Positions 1 through 7,328 of a DNA stretch of 64,000 nt are shown here, piece by piece; position 1 is the first letter of the stretch; each line of letters opens with the position of its first letter. The notes under the pieces are model-generated. The model did no database searches and was not told where the DNA came from. It was given only the letters and a program-made list of their open reading frames with translations. Where the stretch lies: positions 1 to 64,000 of IMG/VR virus record IMGVR_UViG_3300025770_000004. The stretch is one strand, 5' to 3'. The DNA is from a virus. The translations under genes were made by a program, and so were the position numbers.

Positions 1-2
1 TG

Positions 3-149
3 ACAGAAGATTTCCCTATTAAGTTTGAAAATGGATTAGGTAAATGGGAGATTCATAAAGATGGGAGAACATACGTCCAACCCCCAACAGGAAGACAATT
101 CATAGAGTGTAACATAACAATATCACCTAACGGAAGTCAAAATGATTAA
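3..149 (+). CDS. 3' end of an unknown small protein (partial)
   Basis: An open frame enters from the left edge and ends at TAA 147-149, giving at least 48 residues ending NGSQND. No start is inside the window. Its last bases contain the ATG of a 14-codon frame (142-186) that in turn overlaps the next gene, the same head-to-tail overlap seen through this small-gene region. I recognise no domain. Confidence 0.5.
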   Translation, partial: TEDFPIKFENGLGKWEIHKDGRTYVQPPTGRQFIECNITISPNGSQND

Positions 150-178
150 AGAAGAATTAGAATTAGATGGGAAGGATG

Positions 179-322
179 ATGAATAAAATACTAATATACC
201 TCATCAGACGGAAGTGGAAAACATTGTGGGATAGATGTTCTGATAGTAAAGAGTATGCCATAAGGAGAAAGAAATATGAGGGTATGATATGGGAATTAAA
301 CCAAAACAAAGAAGATGAGTAA
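179..322 (+). CDS. small basic protein, unknown (47 aa)
   Basis: ATG 179 opens a 47-residue frame rich in Lys/Arg/Trp that ends LNQNKEDE. That C-terminus is written by the recurrent junction sequence AAACCAAAACAAAG(AA)GATGAG, which also carries the start of the next gene at 315. The same ending occurs on other small genes here, which supports translation of this one. No family recognised. Confidence 0.5.
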   Translation: MNKILIYLIRRKWKTLWDRCSDSKEYAIRRKKYEGMIWELNQNKEDE

Positions 323-395
323 AAATTTAAAAGAGAAAATTGCTTTTTTTATATTAGGATCTGTAGTGACGTTACTATTAATTTATATTTTGTAA
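315..395 (+). CDS. single-span membrane microprotein (26 aa)
   Basis: ATG 315 lies inside the end of the preceding gene (GATGAGTAA overlap). The 26-residue product has a short basic head (MSKNLKEK) followed by one uninterrupted hydrophobic segment to the C-terminus, so it would be a single-pass membrane peptide. Support comes from its position in the chain of overlapping genes; the short length keeps confidence low. Confidence 0.35.
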   Translation: MSKNLKEKIAFFILGSVVTLLLIYIL

Positions 396-419
396 CACAC
401 GAAACTTAAAACAAAGAAG

Positions 420-605
420 ATGGAGAAGATTTCGTTATTAGAGTTCTATACTAAATATTGTAAAGTAAATGGCAAAGAGCCTACCATAACAGATAAGGAT
501 AAATGGTTGCTTGAAAATTTAGAGAGTGGTAATATACAAAGAGTATGGACTCGTAAATATGGATGGCAATACAAACAATTAAACCAAAACAAAGATGATG
601 AGTAA
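420..605 (+). CDS. small protein, unknown (61 aa)
   Basis: The gene starts after the leader AAAACAAAGAAG and ends QLNQNKDDE, the junction-encoded tail. It is a mixed charged/aromatic 61-residue protein without recognisable motif. It overlaps the next gene by the GATGATGAGTAA junction, which suggests translational coupling. Function unknown. Confidence 0.6.
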   Translation: MEKISLLEFYTKYCKVNGKEPTITDKDKWLLENLESGNIQRVWTRKYGWQYKQLNQNKDDE

Positions 606-948
606 AGAAAGAAACATATCAGAAACACCAGATAGGTGGGTGGTCCTTAAAATACCACAAACAGGTACCGCATCGTTATATAAAATATTTGGTAGCTGGG
701 CTGGTGGATATCTAGATGGAGATAGATGGAAGATGAATAGTGGTATTGTTTCCCTTGAGGAAGACGATGATTATTATTACTTCATTGGATATAGTGGTAG
801 TTGTTACAAATGTCATAAGAAAGGTTATGGTGTAATGACATCATATAGTCAATCTATATTAGATAATCTGATTGATAAAGCTAATGAAAGAGGTGTAAGT
901 ATTAGTGTATTGTTAGATGATGTAAACTTTATGGAACTATTAAACTAA
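598..948 (+). CDS. conserved phage protein, unknown (SGSCYKCHKKGYG motif)
   Basis: A 116-residue protein starting MSKERN; an ATG three bases earlier (595) is also possible, but MSK-type starts after GATG recur at 315 and 8826. The middle carries GSWAGGYLDGD and SGSCYKCHKKGYG, a pattern I associate with a widespread small phage protein of unknown function. The two Cys and one His in SCYKCH could bind metal, although no second pair is obvious. It overlaps the end of the upstream gene. Confidence 0.75.
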   Translation: MSKERNISETPDRWVVLKIPQTGTASLYKIFGSWAGGYLDGDRWKMNSGIVSLEEDDDYYYFIGYSGSCYKCHKKGYGVMTSYSQSILDNLIDKANERGVSISVLLDDVNFMELLN

Positions 949-952
949 AACA

Positions 953-1228
953 ATGATTAATAAAGACGAAAAGATATTACATGAAATGTACAGGCGTAGT
1001 TTTAAGGCTAGTACACCTTCGGGGGATTGGGATGAGATATTATCCAATAGTGTAGTAGGTGAGAATGGAATGAAAACTATTGACTACATGGCTTACGAAT
1101 GTGATGATGATATAATGAAACGAATAGTGGAAGATGTACTAAAAGAAAATAAAGTATTTACAAAGCGAAGAATTCAACAATTTCAAACAGCCTTTTATTT
1201 AGGATGCAGTCCAAAAACCAAAAGTTGA
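953..1228 (+). CDS. conserved hypothetical protein (91 aa)
   Basis: It starts four bases after the preceding stop behind the A-rich leader CTAAAACA. The product is acidic at the N-terminus and basic near the C-terminus, and appears alpha-helical. No motif identifies it. It belongs to the same plus-strand chain of small genes. Confidence 0.6.
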   Translation: MINKDEKILHEMYRRSFKASTPSGDWDEILSNSVVGENGMKTIDYMAYECDDDIMKRIVEDVLKENKVFTKRRIQQFQTAFYLGCSPKTKS

Positions 1229-1234
1229 AAATCA

Positions 1235-1840
1235 GTGTATAAATCTATCTTATTGTGTTTATTCATATTCACACAACAATTTCTTTATTCACAGATTATA
1301 TGGGTTGAGGATTTTACTCCTTACCTTGATGGTACACAAAATGCATTAAAATGGACAACCAGTGCTAATAATTGTGATGCAGATGGACCACCAGGATCTG
1401 TAGCTGGTAATTATTGGGGAACTTTTAATGGTGAGTTTAGGTGTGAAGATATTGAAGGTTTAACTTGTTGTTCGGGAGGTTCGGGAGGACAAGGTGAAGC
1501 CAATAATTTGTGGTTATCAGAAGATATACCAATCAACGGTTACTCTAGTATTTATTTATCCATAACGACTAGGGTAGAAGGTGATGTAGAATGTGCCGCA
1601 TGTGGTGCCGGTGGTGATTACTTAGAAGCTTCATATCAAATAGATGGTGGTGTATGGATTCCTTTTGTAACTATTTGTGGAGCAACTAATGGATTTATTA
1701 GTACTGATTGTATTTATATCGGTATAGGTAATATCTTAAAGATAAGAGTTTTATTAGGTAACCAAGCAAACAACGAAGTTTATTATTTTGATGATGTTAT
1801 AGTTTATACAACACAAAGTAATGTCATTTACCATAATTAA
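1235..1840 (+). CDS. exported Cys/Gly-rich protein with C-terminal YHN
   Basis: A 201-residue protein from a GTG start (VYKSILL). Residues 2-20 form a signal peptide ending FLYSQ, typical of flavobacterial exported proteins. The mature part is rich in Cys, Gly, Trp and Asp (CSGGSGGQG, CAACGAGGDY) and ends YYFDDVIVYTTQ followed by a short tail closing in YHN. The region resembles beta-sandwich domains of Bacteroidota surface proteins; ending in -HN is shared with the exported proteins at 18005 and 18586. Likely exported during infection; substrate and role unknown. No host-type sorting domain is present. Confidence 0.7.
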   Translation: MYKSILLCLFIFTQQFLYSQIIWVEDFTPYLDGTQNALKWTTSANNCDADGPPGSVAGNYWGTFNGEFRCEDIEGLTCCSGGSGGQGEANNLWLSEDIPINGYSSIYLSITTRVEGDVECAACGAGGDYLEASYQIDGGVWIPFVTICGATNGFISTDCIYIGIGNILKIRVLLGNQANNEVYYFDDVIVYTTQSNVIYHN

Positions 1841-1850
1841 GAAAATTAAT

Positions 1851-2180
1851 ATGTACCAAAGTATGAACTATGAAGAGTTCCGGCCGAAGCCAAAGCAACA
1901 ATACCATTTAATACAGACTATACATATATGGATGTTCGATAAAGACTGTACCGGTAAATTTAAAGTAAACCCTATTATTTTTATGGATAAGGTTACCCAT
2001 TTCATAATACACCAAGAGGTTAAAAGAAAGAAGTATATATTCTTCTCAGAAACATTATATGTACCTATGAAGGACCTTATAACATACTCTAGTGATAAAG
2101 CACAAACTATGCTTGAGGACGTTAAGAAGTTTTATAAACCAATCCATCGAGCTAAAGTACTAGCACAAGTATTAAAATAG
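1851..2180 (+). CDS. small phage protein, unknown (109 aa)
   Basis: I choose ATG 1851 (MYQSMNYEEF), which follows the A-rich leader AAGAAAATTAAT and clears the preceding stop; an in-frame ATG at 1821 would overlap the exported gene by 20 bases. The product is basic and aromatic with a helical C-terminus (EDVKKFYKPIHRAK). No recognised family. Confidence 0.6.
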   Translation: MYQSMNYEEFRPKPKQQYHLIQTIHIWMFDKDCTGKFKVNPIIFMDKVTHFIIHQEVKRKKYIFFSETLYVPMKDLITYSSDKAQTMLEDVKKFYKPIHRAKVLAQVLK

Positions 2181-2221
2181 AAAATTATGAGAATAAAATC
2201 AAAAACATCAAATTATTCAAA

Positions 2222-2287
2222 ATGCTAGGAGTAGAACAATTCCGATATCCACAATATAACCGTAAAGAACTAATCAAAGATGAATAA
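2222..2287 (+). CDS. possible 21-residue peptide
   Basis: A short frame MLGVEQFRYPQ... ends in the GATGAATAA overlap with the next start at 2280. It fills an otherwise empty 100-base spacer and keeps the overlap pattern of its neighbours. Evidence is positional only. Confidence 0.25.
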   Translation: MLGVEQFRYPQYNRKELIKDE

Positions 2288-2501
2288 AGAACAAAAACAA
2301 ATTAATTATCTAATATCAACTATTAGAGATAATGAGGTATATGAGGACAAGCCTATTGATGAGTATCTTTCATTCGTATCAGATTTATTATGCCAATTTA
2401 ATATAGATGTTGCTATTAAGGTTATGGAAGGTTTAGAGGAAACTTTTGGGAAAGATGCAATATATCAATCAACTGCAATAAAGGTCAATTATGGATATTA
2501 A
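2280..2501 (+). CDS. small acidic protein, unknown (73 aa)
   Basis: Starts in the overlap CAAAGATGAATAAAG. The product is helical and acidic (DKPIDEYLSFVSDLLCQFNIDVAIKV region) with no recognised motif. It ends 12 bases before the next start, with the junction sequence AAAACAAAACAAAG between them. Confidence 0.6.
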   Translation: MNKEQKQINYLISTIRDNEVYEDKPIDEYLSFVSDLLCQFNIDVAIKVMEGLEETFGKDAIYQSTAIKVNYGY

Positions 2502-2513
2502 AACAAAACAAAG

Positions 2514-2735
2514 ATGAGTATAATTAAATTATTGTGGTGTAAGGTTGTTGGTCATAAAGTGACAGAAACTCACTCAAAGGAATATGATGGTAGTATTGAA
2601 ACTTACAATATCTGTAATAGATGTGGTTGTGAAACTAACCACACAACATTTTATGATTGTACGGATTTTACACCAGATGATTTAATAAATATAAAACTAA
2701 ACCAAAACAAAGATGAAAAGATATCAAGACAGTAA
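2514..2735 (+). CDS. small putative zinc-ribbon protein (73 aa)
   Basis: Starts directly after AAAACAAAACAAAG. The central segment ICNRCGCETNHTTFYDC supplies a CxxC pair plus additional Cys/His in a zinc-knuckle-like arrangement; an HKVTETH segment precedes it. The C-terminus includes LNQNKDE from the junction sequence and overlaps the next gene by 23 bases. Metal binding is inferred, role unknown. Confidence 0.6.
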   Translation: MSIIKLLWCKVVGHKVTETHSKEYDGSIETYNICNRCGCETNHTTFYDCTDFTPDDLINIKLNQNKDEKISRQ

Positions 2736-2928
2736 TTGGATAGTAAAACTATGGAGATTACGACATTACGTATATATTCCATTCAGATTTATTAGTTGGA
2801 AGTTAAGGGATAACGAATTTCACTACAAAGATATGTGGAAAATACTAATAGGTTCAGCACAATGTGATATGAATTGGACATATACAACAGAAGAAGTTAA
2901 AGAATATATTAAAACAAAACAAAGATGA
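2713..2928 (+). CDS. small aromatic basic protein, unknown (71 aa)
   Basis: ATG 2713 lies immediately after CCAAAACAAAG. The product is unusually rich in Trp, Tyr and Arg (WIVKLWRLRHYVYIPFRF), which suggests a membrane-surface or nucleic-acid-binding peptide, though no family is recognised. Its end IKTKQR is encoded by the next AAAACAAAACAAAGATGA junction. Confidence 0.55.
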   Translation: MKRYQDSNWIVKLWRLRHYVYIPFRFISWKLRDNEFHYKDMWKILIGSAQCDMNWTYTTEEVKEYIKTKQR

Positions 2929-3188
2929 AACTAATATTTTGTAAAGAGTGTACCGATGTTGTTAGATTAACAACATCCAATATTAAGTCATGTGACTGTG
3001 GTAAGTCAGAAGGACATTACACAGATGAATTAAACGCTTGGTATAGTGGACCTTGTATTCCATTAGGGTTTGCAAATTCATCATTTAGAACCGCATTAAA
3101 TAATCAACCAGCTTCTATATGGGGTAAGACTTTTGATGCGTTTGTAATTGAAAAAGATTGCCCAACATTTAAACCAAAACAAAAATGA
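2925..3188 (+). CDS. conserved phage zinc-ribbon-like protein (87 aa)
   Basis: The N-terminus has CKECTD and CDCGKSEG, two paired-Cys knuckles typical of a rubredoxin-like zinc ribbon, followed by NAWYSGPCIPLGFANSSF. This arrangement occurs in a widespread family of short phage proteins of unknown function. It starts in the ATGA overlap with the previous gene and ends FKPKQK, the junction-coded tail. Confidence 0.7.
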   Translation: MKLIFCKECTDVVRLTTSNIKSCDCGKSEGHYTDELNAWYSGPCIPLGFANSSFRTALNNQPASIWGKTFDAFVIEKDCPTFKPKQK

Positions 3189-3485
3189 GTTTAGTAAATA
3201 AATGGCAAAATAAACTACAACTAACAGATTGGGAATTTCTAACACAAGAGATAGCATCATATCAAGTTGTATATGATAATGATTGTCCGGATGAAGATAA
3301 GTACTTTGTAGGAATAGATGTCTTAAAAAAAGACAGGAATCATTTATCATGATAGAGAAATTAACGAGAGAGACGTTATACACGAATTACTTCATGTGAA
3401 GTATCCAGATAAAAGTGAGAGTTGGGTTAATGAAATTGAAGAATTAATAACTACTATACAGAATTACCCACGTTTATTTGTATAA
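3185..3485 (+). pseudogene. frameshifted HELLH zincin-like phage protein
   Basis: The first frame (3185-3352) starts MSLVNKWQNKLQLTDWEF and stops soon after a run of seven A residues at 3325-3331. Removing one A joins it to a second frame that reads KTGIIYHDREI, VIHELLHVKYP and SWVNEIEELI and stops at 3485. The joined product of about 100 residues has the HExxH zinc signature (HELLH) and a plausible third ligand Glu in WVNEIEE, as in small zincin-like proteins found in phages. Either the gene is broken by one inserted base, or the run is a sequencing error or slippage site. The joined reading is convincing; activity is not. Confidence 0.65.
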
Positions 3486-3489
3486 TCAA

Positions 3490-4083
3490 TTAAAAAGACC
3501 TAATTGCACGAACTGTGCGTATAGAGTTCTTAGCGAAGTCGTTCATGTAACCATTTGCGAAACGGAAGAGGAACGCATCTATAGTAGTGGTCTCCGTGCT
3601 ACTCCAATAAAGAGCTGTGGATGACAATAATGTAAAAGCGCCTGCACGTAATGCTGCATTGGCGTGGAAACGGTTATGCCATAAAAGACTTAACTCATCA
3701 ATACTTGGTAAATACCAGCCTGCACCTAATCCTGTAACATAAGATTCAGCATCACTTAATGTCATTAATCCAGTATTGTATGCTCCGTCTTCTGTTCTGT
3801 CTGCACCAGTTAAAGTTCCTGTTGCTTGCCAAACGGCTGTACTTTCAGTTTTACTTACTATTAAACCATGTTCTAGACCATCACTACCTTTGTATAAATG
3901 ATAAATGATTCCTCCTCCAAAATCTTCTCCTAAGTAATGTACAAAACCACCACCAATAGAACTAACAGTAGCTCCATTTTTTTCTGATAAAGATTCATCA
4001 TCATAACCAAGATACTTATATCCTGTTGGTGAATCACTTAGTTCATTTATTCCATTGTTCTTAAAGATTATTCCTCTTGCCAT
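3490..4083 (-). CDS. tail adhesin with DUF1566/C-type-lectin-like end (DGR target candidate)
   Basis: A 197-residue protein. The N-terminus (MARGIIFKNNG, PTGYKYLGYDDESLSEKNG) resembles the start of Bacteroidota-phage tail-tip or fibre proteins. The rest matches the DUF1566/Lcl type of C-type lectin fold: WYLPSIDEL, LYWSSTE and a terminal TVRAIRSF. The last 35 codons contain many codons ending in C (TTC, CTC, TAC, AAC, GAC) that are rare in the neighbours, as expected where AAC template codons are diversified by a reverse transcriptase. Likely role: host-receptor recognition. A TTAATATATA element lies just upstream (4106-4118). No reverse transcriptase or template repeat is in the window. Confidence 0.7.
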   Translation of the reverse strand: MARGIIFKNNGINELSDSPTGYKYLGYDDESLSEKNGATVSSIGGGFVHYLGEDFGGGIIYHLYKGSDGLEHGLIVSKTESTAVWQATGTLTGADRTEDGAYNTGLMTLSDAESYVTGLGAGWYLPSIDELSLLWHNRFHANAALRAGAFTLLSSTALYWSSTETTTIDAFLFRFANGYMNDFAKNSIRTVRAIRSF

Positions 4084-4105
4084 ATCGTAGTGTTTTTTTA
4101 TTAAT

Positions 4106-4118
4106 GTATATATTAATT
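4106..4118 (-). promoter_or_regulatory. late-type promoter candidate for the adhesin
   Basis: Minus-strand AATTAATATATAC, about 25 bases upstream of the adhesin start. It matches the TTAATATATA motif found before leader-bearing and virion genes. Confidence 0.35.
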
Positions 4119-4148
4119 TGATTTATTAATATAAATTACGTATCTTTA
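4117..4148 (+). promoter_or_regulatory. promoter of tRNA-Glu
   Basis: TTTG at 4117-4120, a 20-base spacer, then TATCTTTA at 4141-4148. This fits the Bacteroidota housekeeping consensus TTTG/TAnnTTTG and lies 23 bases upstream of tRNA-Glu. The same layout precedes tRNA-Gln. Confidence 0.65.
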
Positions 4149-4170
4149 GGAGATTGTATATTTAATGATT

Positions 4171-4242
4171 GGCCTGTTCGTCTAGGGGTTAGGACACATG
4201 GTTTTCATCCATGAAACAGGGGTTCGATTCCCCTACGGGCTA
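4171..4242 (+). tRNA. tRNA-Glu (anticodon TTC)
   Basis: Cloverleaf visible by eye: acceptor GGCCTGT pairs with ACGGGCT (two G-T wobbles), anticodon stem CATGG/CCATG encloses TTTTCAT giving anticodon TTC, T-arm GGGGTTCGATTCCCC. The discriminator base is A; CCA is not encoded. It reads GAA, a codon heavily used in this AT-rich genome. Confidence 0.93.
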
Positions 4243-4318
4243 CAAAAATCTATGGGTAATTCTGTATATTATGTTATGTACAAGTATGATAACAGACTTA
4301 TAACACAAGAGAAGTTAT

Positions 4319-4819
4319 TTAACTTATTGTAAAGATTAACTTAATAATTTCACCTTTAGCCATAGATAAATGGTCTAATTCCTCTTCCAACTCTTCCTTT
4401 TCTAAGAACTCAGTATCTACTGCACTATCAAAGTATGGCATATCTGAACCAAGCTCAAACATTACTTTATATCCCTCACTATCCATATAGTCTCTTAATC
4501 TTCTAATACTATCACTAACCTCTGTTGGTAATCCTTTATTATCACCTCCAATATAGCTAACTTCGCTTATGATATCAATAATAATAACATCTAAGTCATA
4601 ATCATTAGCGATGGTATCAACTTTGTTGTCTGGATAGATATCATCCCAAGAGAATGATTTAATCACTGTACGCATATCTGATGCCTTTATAAATGAATTA
4701 GTTTTAATACGAGTACTAAACATAGGATCATCATCAATAGATAATAAGATATCATCTATACTATCAAACACATGGTTATCAATACCTTCGAATAATGGAT
4801 AGGATTTTATATGTTTCAT
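4319..4819 (-). CDS. leader-bearing putative internal head protein
   Basis: A 166-residue acidic protein beginning MKHIKSYPLFEG. The leader fits the shared M-K-[HY]-[LI]-K-x-[YF]-x-[LIF]-F-E pattern and offers an LFE cut site for a T4-type prohead protease. After it comes the segment DSIDDILLSIDDD, a version of the DI-L-E/D helix that follows the leader in most relatives. It is last in a four-gene minus-strand operon with ATGA/TAATG overlaps. Packaging in the head is inferred from the leader only. Confidence 0.7.
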   Translation of the reverse strand: MKHIKSYPLFEGIDNHVFDSIDDILLSIDDDPMFSTRIKTNSFIKASDMRTVIKSFSWDDIYPDNKVDTIANDYDLDVIIIDIISEVSYIGGDNKGLPTEVSDSIRRLRDYMDSEGYKVMFELGSDMPYFDSAVDTEFLEKEELEEELDHLSMAKGEIIKLIFTIS

Positions 4820-5382
4820 ATCTTATTACCTTTTACTTTAATAAATACCGATGGTGTATGTGTTGGTTTCCTATAATGTGACATTACATCACCTTTAACA
4901 AAAGCACGTATGCGTTCTGGATCCCAAGCAATAAATGTTCCAGATTGTGTTGAATAATTAACACCGAAATAAACATCGACTTCATACCCCTTTGATTTAA
5001 CATAGTTATGTATTTGTATAACTACATCCTCAACATCACCAATCTCTACGTTTGACCTTGGTCCTCTTAAAGCACCACGCGCCGCTCGCGTATCACCACT
5101 TGTCCAACCATTCTTTATATAGATATTAAATAAAGAAAAATTATCTAATGGGTGTGTGTAATCTTGTGGTGCTGATACTTCTTCATCAGATTCAACATCA
5201 GTGAATTGTTGTGTTTTATAACTAGGTACCGACCAGTTATAGCTGTTCCTGTTGTTTTGAACAGACTTTTGAATTTTATAATCCTTATCATATAAATCAA
5301 GTAGCATATCTTCTACCTCATCTAACATATCTTCTGAATTAGAATTAGATTCAAATAATTTATATGTATTTATATATTTCAT
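4816..5382 (-). CDS. leader-bearing putative internal head protein
   Basis: A 188-residue protein starting MKYINTYKLFES, with LFE at the predicted cleavage point. The helix EVEDMLLDLYDKDYKIQ follows, matching the 'DI-LDL-D-GY' segment of its relatives. The C-terminal half (HNYVKSKGYEVDVYFGV) resembles the end of the 26040 and 52340 products, so these look like divergent copies of one fold. Overlaps the next gene by four bases. Confidence 0.7.
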   Translation of the reverse strand: MKYINTYKLFESNSNSEDMLDEVEDMLLDLYDKDYKIQKSVQNNRNSYNWSVPSYKTQQFTDVESDEEVSAPQDYTHPLDNFSLFNIYIKNGWTSGDTRAARGALRGPRSNVEIGDVEDVVIQIHNYVKSKGYEVDVYFGVNYSTQSGTFIAWDPERIRAFVKGDVMSHYRKPTHTPSVFIKVKGNKI

Positions 5383-5939
5383 AGCTTAAATAATTTATCT
5401 AATAGCTCAAAGGCTTCTTTTAATTTATCATCTGATATGTTATTTAAATTAAATCTATTCTTTTTATATGTGTAATCACTTATCATAGCTTCTTTATCTC
5501 TCTTATTAGCTTCTTCATCAGAAATAAGATTAATATAAATATCAATAATATTTTTATACGCCTTCTCATCCTTTGTGGTTACATGATACCCAGTTGATTC
5601 TCTTATCCTATCTCTTTGATTATCAATGAATTTTAATAACTTATAAACCCTATCTCTATCGATGTTCCATACACCAATTGATATTATCTCTTTATCAGTC
5701 TTAGAGTTAGAGGCATCAAATAGATCACCCTGTATATAATACCCATAAGTCATTGGTCCGCCTCCAAAACCAGAATCCACAACCTCACTTAGATAATCAT
5801 CATAAGTAGTAACCTTATCTCTATTAGGTAATGGATGTATACCATTTTCATCAAAGAACTCTAATAATATATCGTGTATGATATAAAATACTTCGTTTCT
5901 TTCTGAATGACTTTCATTTATATGTCTTAGGTGTTTCAT
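5379..5939 (-). CDS. leader-bearing putative internal head protein
   Basis: A 186-residue protein with the shorter leader MKHLRHINESH (INE in place of LFE). The following segment FYIIHDILLEFFDENGI carries the family helix. A central VWNIDRDRVYKLLKFIDNQ helix is followed by a charged coiled C-terminus. Overlaps both operon neighbours by a few bases, so all four genes should be co-translated. Confidence 0.68.
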   Translation of the reverse strand: MKHLRHINESHSERNEVFYIIHDILLEFFDENGIHPLPNRDKVTTYDDYLSEVVDSGFGGGPMTYGYYIQGDLFDASNSKTDKEIISIGVWNIDRDRVYKLLKFIDNQRDRIRESTGYHVTTKDEKAYKNIIDIYINLISDEEANKRDKEAMISDYTYKKNRFNLNNISDDKLKEAFELLDKLFKL

Positions 5940-6490
5940 TAGTAAAAGATTTTTATATCGATGTTATCACATTTAACATCATTATTGGCAGCATCTCTAA
6001 GTTGGCTCATAACCTTATCATCAGATGGGTTATTCATAATGAATAAATCCCCAACTAGTCCACCATCTTCATCCTCGTATTCTACTTCTAAATCTATCTT
6101 AATATTCAATTCATTCATCTTAGAGTAATCACAAAGCCTTAATAACACATCATTTAATACCTCAAGATCATTTTCACTTATCATATTGACTTTATCAGCA
6201 TCTCTATCTATATTAGCTCTATCTATATTAGCTCTATCTATATTAGATTCTTTATATATGTTAATAGTTATAAACTCATCTTTCTTATTCTTTCTATAAA
6301 TTGGTTTAGATCCCCAATAGAAACGTACATCATCTAGTGTTTGTTTATCATTTTTCTTATTTGATGTGAATTTATACCCAAGAGTTTCTAATTCAAGTAG
6401 AATATCTCTAGTGTCGTTAAGTATATCATCAGATACCTTTAACTTCTTTTTATTAAATGTAAATAATTCATATGTCTTTAAATGTTCCAT
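5939..6490 (-). CDS. leader-bearing putative internal head protein
   Basis: I place the start at ATG 6490 (MEHLKTYELFT), because the alternative ATG at 6496 lies within the TTTTTAATATATATG promoter-like motif and would add two residues before the leader. The family helix is DILNDTRDILLELETLGYKF. A threefold repeat NIDRA/NIDRA/NIDRD occurs near the middle (about residues 107-121), coded by nearly identical 15-base units. First gene of the minus-strand operon. Confidence 0.7.
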   Translation of the reverse strand: MEHLKTYELFTFNKKKLKVSDDILNDTRDILLELETLGYKFTSNKKNDKQTLDDVRFYWGSKPIYRKNKKDEFITINIYKESNIDRANIDRANIDRDADKVNMISENDLEVLNDVLLRLCDYSKMNELNIKIDLEVEYEDEDGGLVGDLFIMNNPSDDKVMSQLRDAANNDVKCDNIDIKIFY

Positions 6491-6494
6491 AATC

Positions 6495-6508
6495 ATATAT
6501 ATTAAAAA
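6495..6508 (-). promoter_or_regulatory. late-type promoter candidate
   Basis: TTTTTAATATATAT on the minus strand ends five bases before ATG 6490, so any transcript would have almost no leader. Same motif as at 29989, 41037, 52302 and 60287. Confidence 0.45.
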
Positions 6509-6522
6509 TAAATATGATTTTC

Positions 6523-6554
6523 CTTGTGTATGTCAAATATTATCCGTATATTGT
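6523..6554 (+). promoter_or_regulatory. promoter of the 6.55-kb RNA candidate
   Basis: CTTG at 6523-6526, 20-base spacer, TATATTGT at 6547-6554. The block GTCAAATATTATCCGTATA recurs at 10465-10483, where CTTG-20-TATATTTA (10456-10487) is again present. No coding frame of note follows on this strand. Confidence 0.5.
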
Positions 6555-6645
6555 AGTATAGGTTGAAAGGTAGATAGACGTATCTAACCACAGCAGAAGC
6601 CATCGGGGGTTAGGCGGAGACCTGCCTTAAACTTTCTTAACATAT
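6555..6645 (+). ncRNA. candidate structured small RNA
   Basis: Non-coding between two minus-strand genes and clearly richer in G+C than its surroundings. Two hairpins can be drawn on the plus strand: GGT-AGATA (6570s) with TATCT-ACC, and TTAGGC-GG with CC-GCC-TAA (about 6611-6631, two single-base bulges). A promoter-like element ends right at its 5' side. I recognise no known RNA class. Confidence 0.35.
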
Positions 6646-6670
6646 ATTAGGTTCTTAATTATATTATCCG

Positions 6671-6712
6671 TATCTTTACATGATGCCTTTTATTTTTATA
6701 TAAAAATAATAC
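6671..6712 (+). promoter_or_regulatory. promoter plus AT palindrome, repeated element
   Basis: TATCTTTA (6671-6678) preceded by ATTATCCG and followed by ACATGATGCCTTT, then a palindrome TTATTTTTATATAAAAATAA. The same arrangement occurs at 10473-10516 with a different palindrome sequence. It would produce a very short transcript running against the 6733 gene. Confidence 0.4.
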
Positions 6713-6732
6713 ACGGAAAAGTAAAGAGATTA

Positions 6733-7203
6733 TTATTTATAAACATCACTAAATTCTACATAATCATATGCGAAATCTTTGGGTTTTATATTTAACTCGA
6801 TTCCTTGGTCATTAATTAAATCGATTATTATTTTAGCATCACGGACGGTCTTTGCTAACATGGCTGTTCTTTCCCTCAGAAATAAATTTAATTTACCATC
6901 ATAAACACCACCAATTATGCGGATAGTTTCATCCCCATCATTACCAGTTATTTTAATCCGGCAAGTGCTGTTAGTTCTTGGAGGAATAATTTCAACATTT
7001 ATATTATCAACAATTATATCCTCATCATTATTTAACATAAAAGACACTAACCCTACTTCTGATGTACCATGTTCAGCGGAATGAGAAGTAAATCTTTGTG
7101 CTAATTTTGTTCTTCCCGCTTCTCTTGATATTTTAGCAGCTGAAAAATAAGTAGATTTATTTAATTCATAAATATGTGATTCAAATGTTTTTAAGTGTTT
7201 CAT
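6733..7203 (-). CDS. leader-bearing putative internal head protein (STYxSAA type)
   Basis: A 156-residue protein starting MKHLKTFESH. After the leader comes LNKSTYFSAAKISREAGRTK, which parallels KTSTYLSAADKLEGLHPTR in the 29401 product; both end in a similar IDLINDQGIELNIK/ISIELGIKMLIK stretch. The two are therefore paralogues. Encoded alone on the minus strand with a TATTAATATATAG element about 35 bases upstream. Confidence 0.68.
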   Translation of the reverse strand: MKHLKTFESHIYELNKSTYFSAAKISREAGRTKLAQRFTSHSAEHGTSEVGLVSFMLNNDEDIIVDNINVEIIPPRTNSTCRIKITGNDGDETIRIIGGVYDGKLNLFLRERTAMLAKTVRDAKIIIDLINDQGIELNIKPKDFAYDYVEFSDVYK

Positions 7204-7269
7204 GTGTTATAGTTTATTTTATATAACTCTATATATTAATATAAAAAATTACAAAATAACGTACAGATA

Positions 7270-7301
7270 TTTGTATATTCACTATATTATATGTATCTTA
7301 G
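7270..7301 (+). promoter_or_regulatory. early promoter before the 7329 gene
   Basis: TTTG 7270-7273, 20-base spacer, TATCTTAG 7294-7301. The spacing is identical to the tRNA and 10610 promoters. Confidence 0.6.
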
Positions 7302-7328
7302 CACATCACAAAATCATAATGAGTAAAA

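Noticed and set aside
3096-3383. 95-codon minus-strand frame
   Set aside because: Runs across the conserved zinc-ribbon gene and the HELLH gene on the plus strand, and is hydrophobic and Leu/Ile-rich as expected for a shadow frame.
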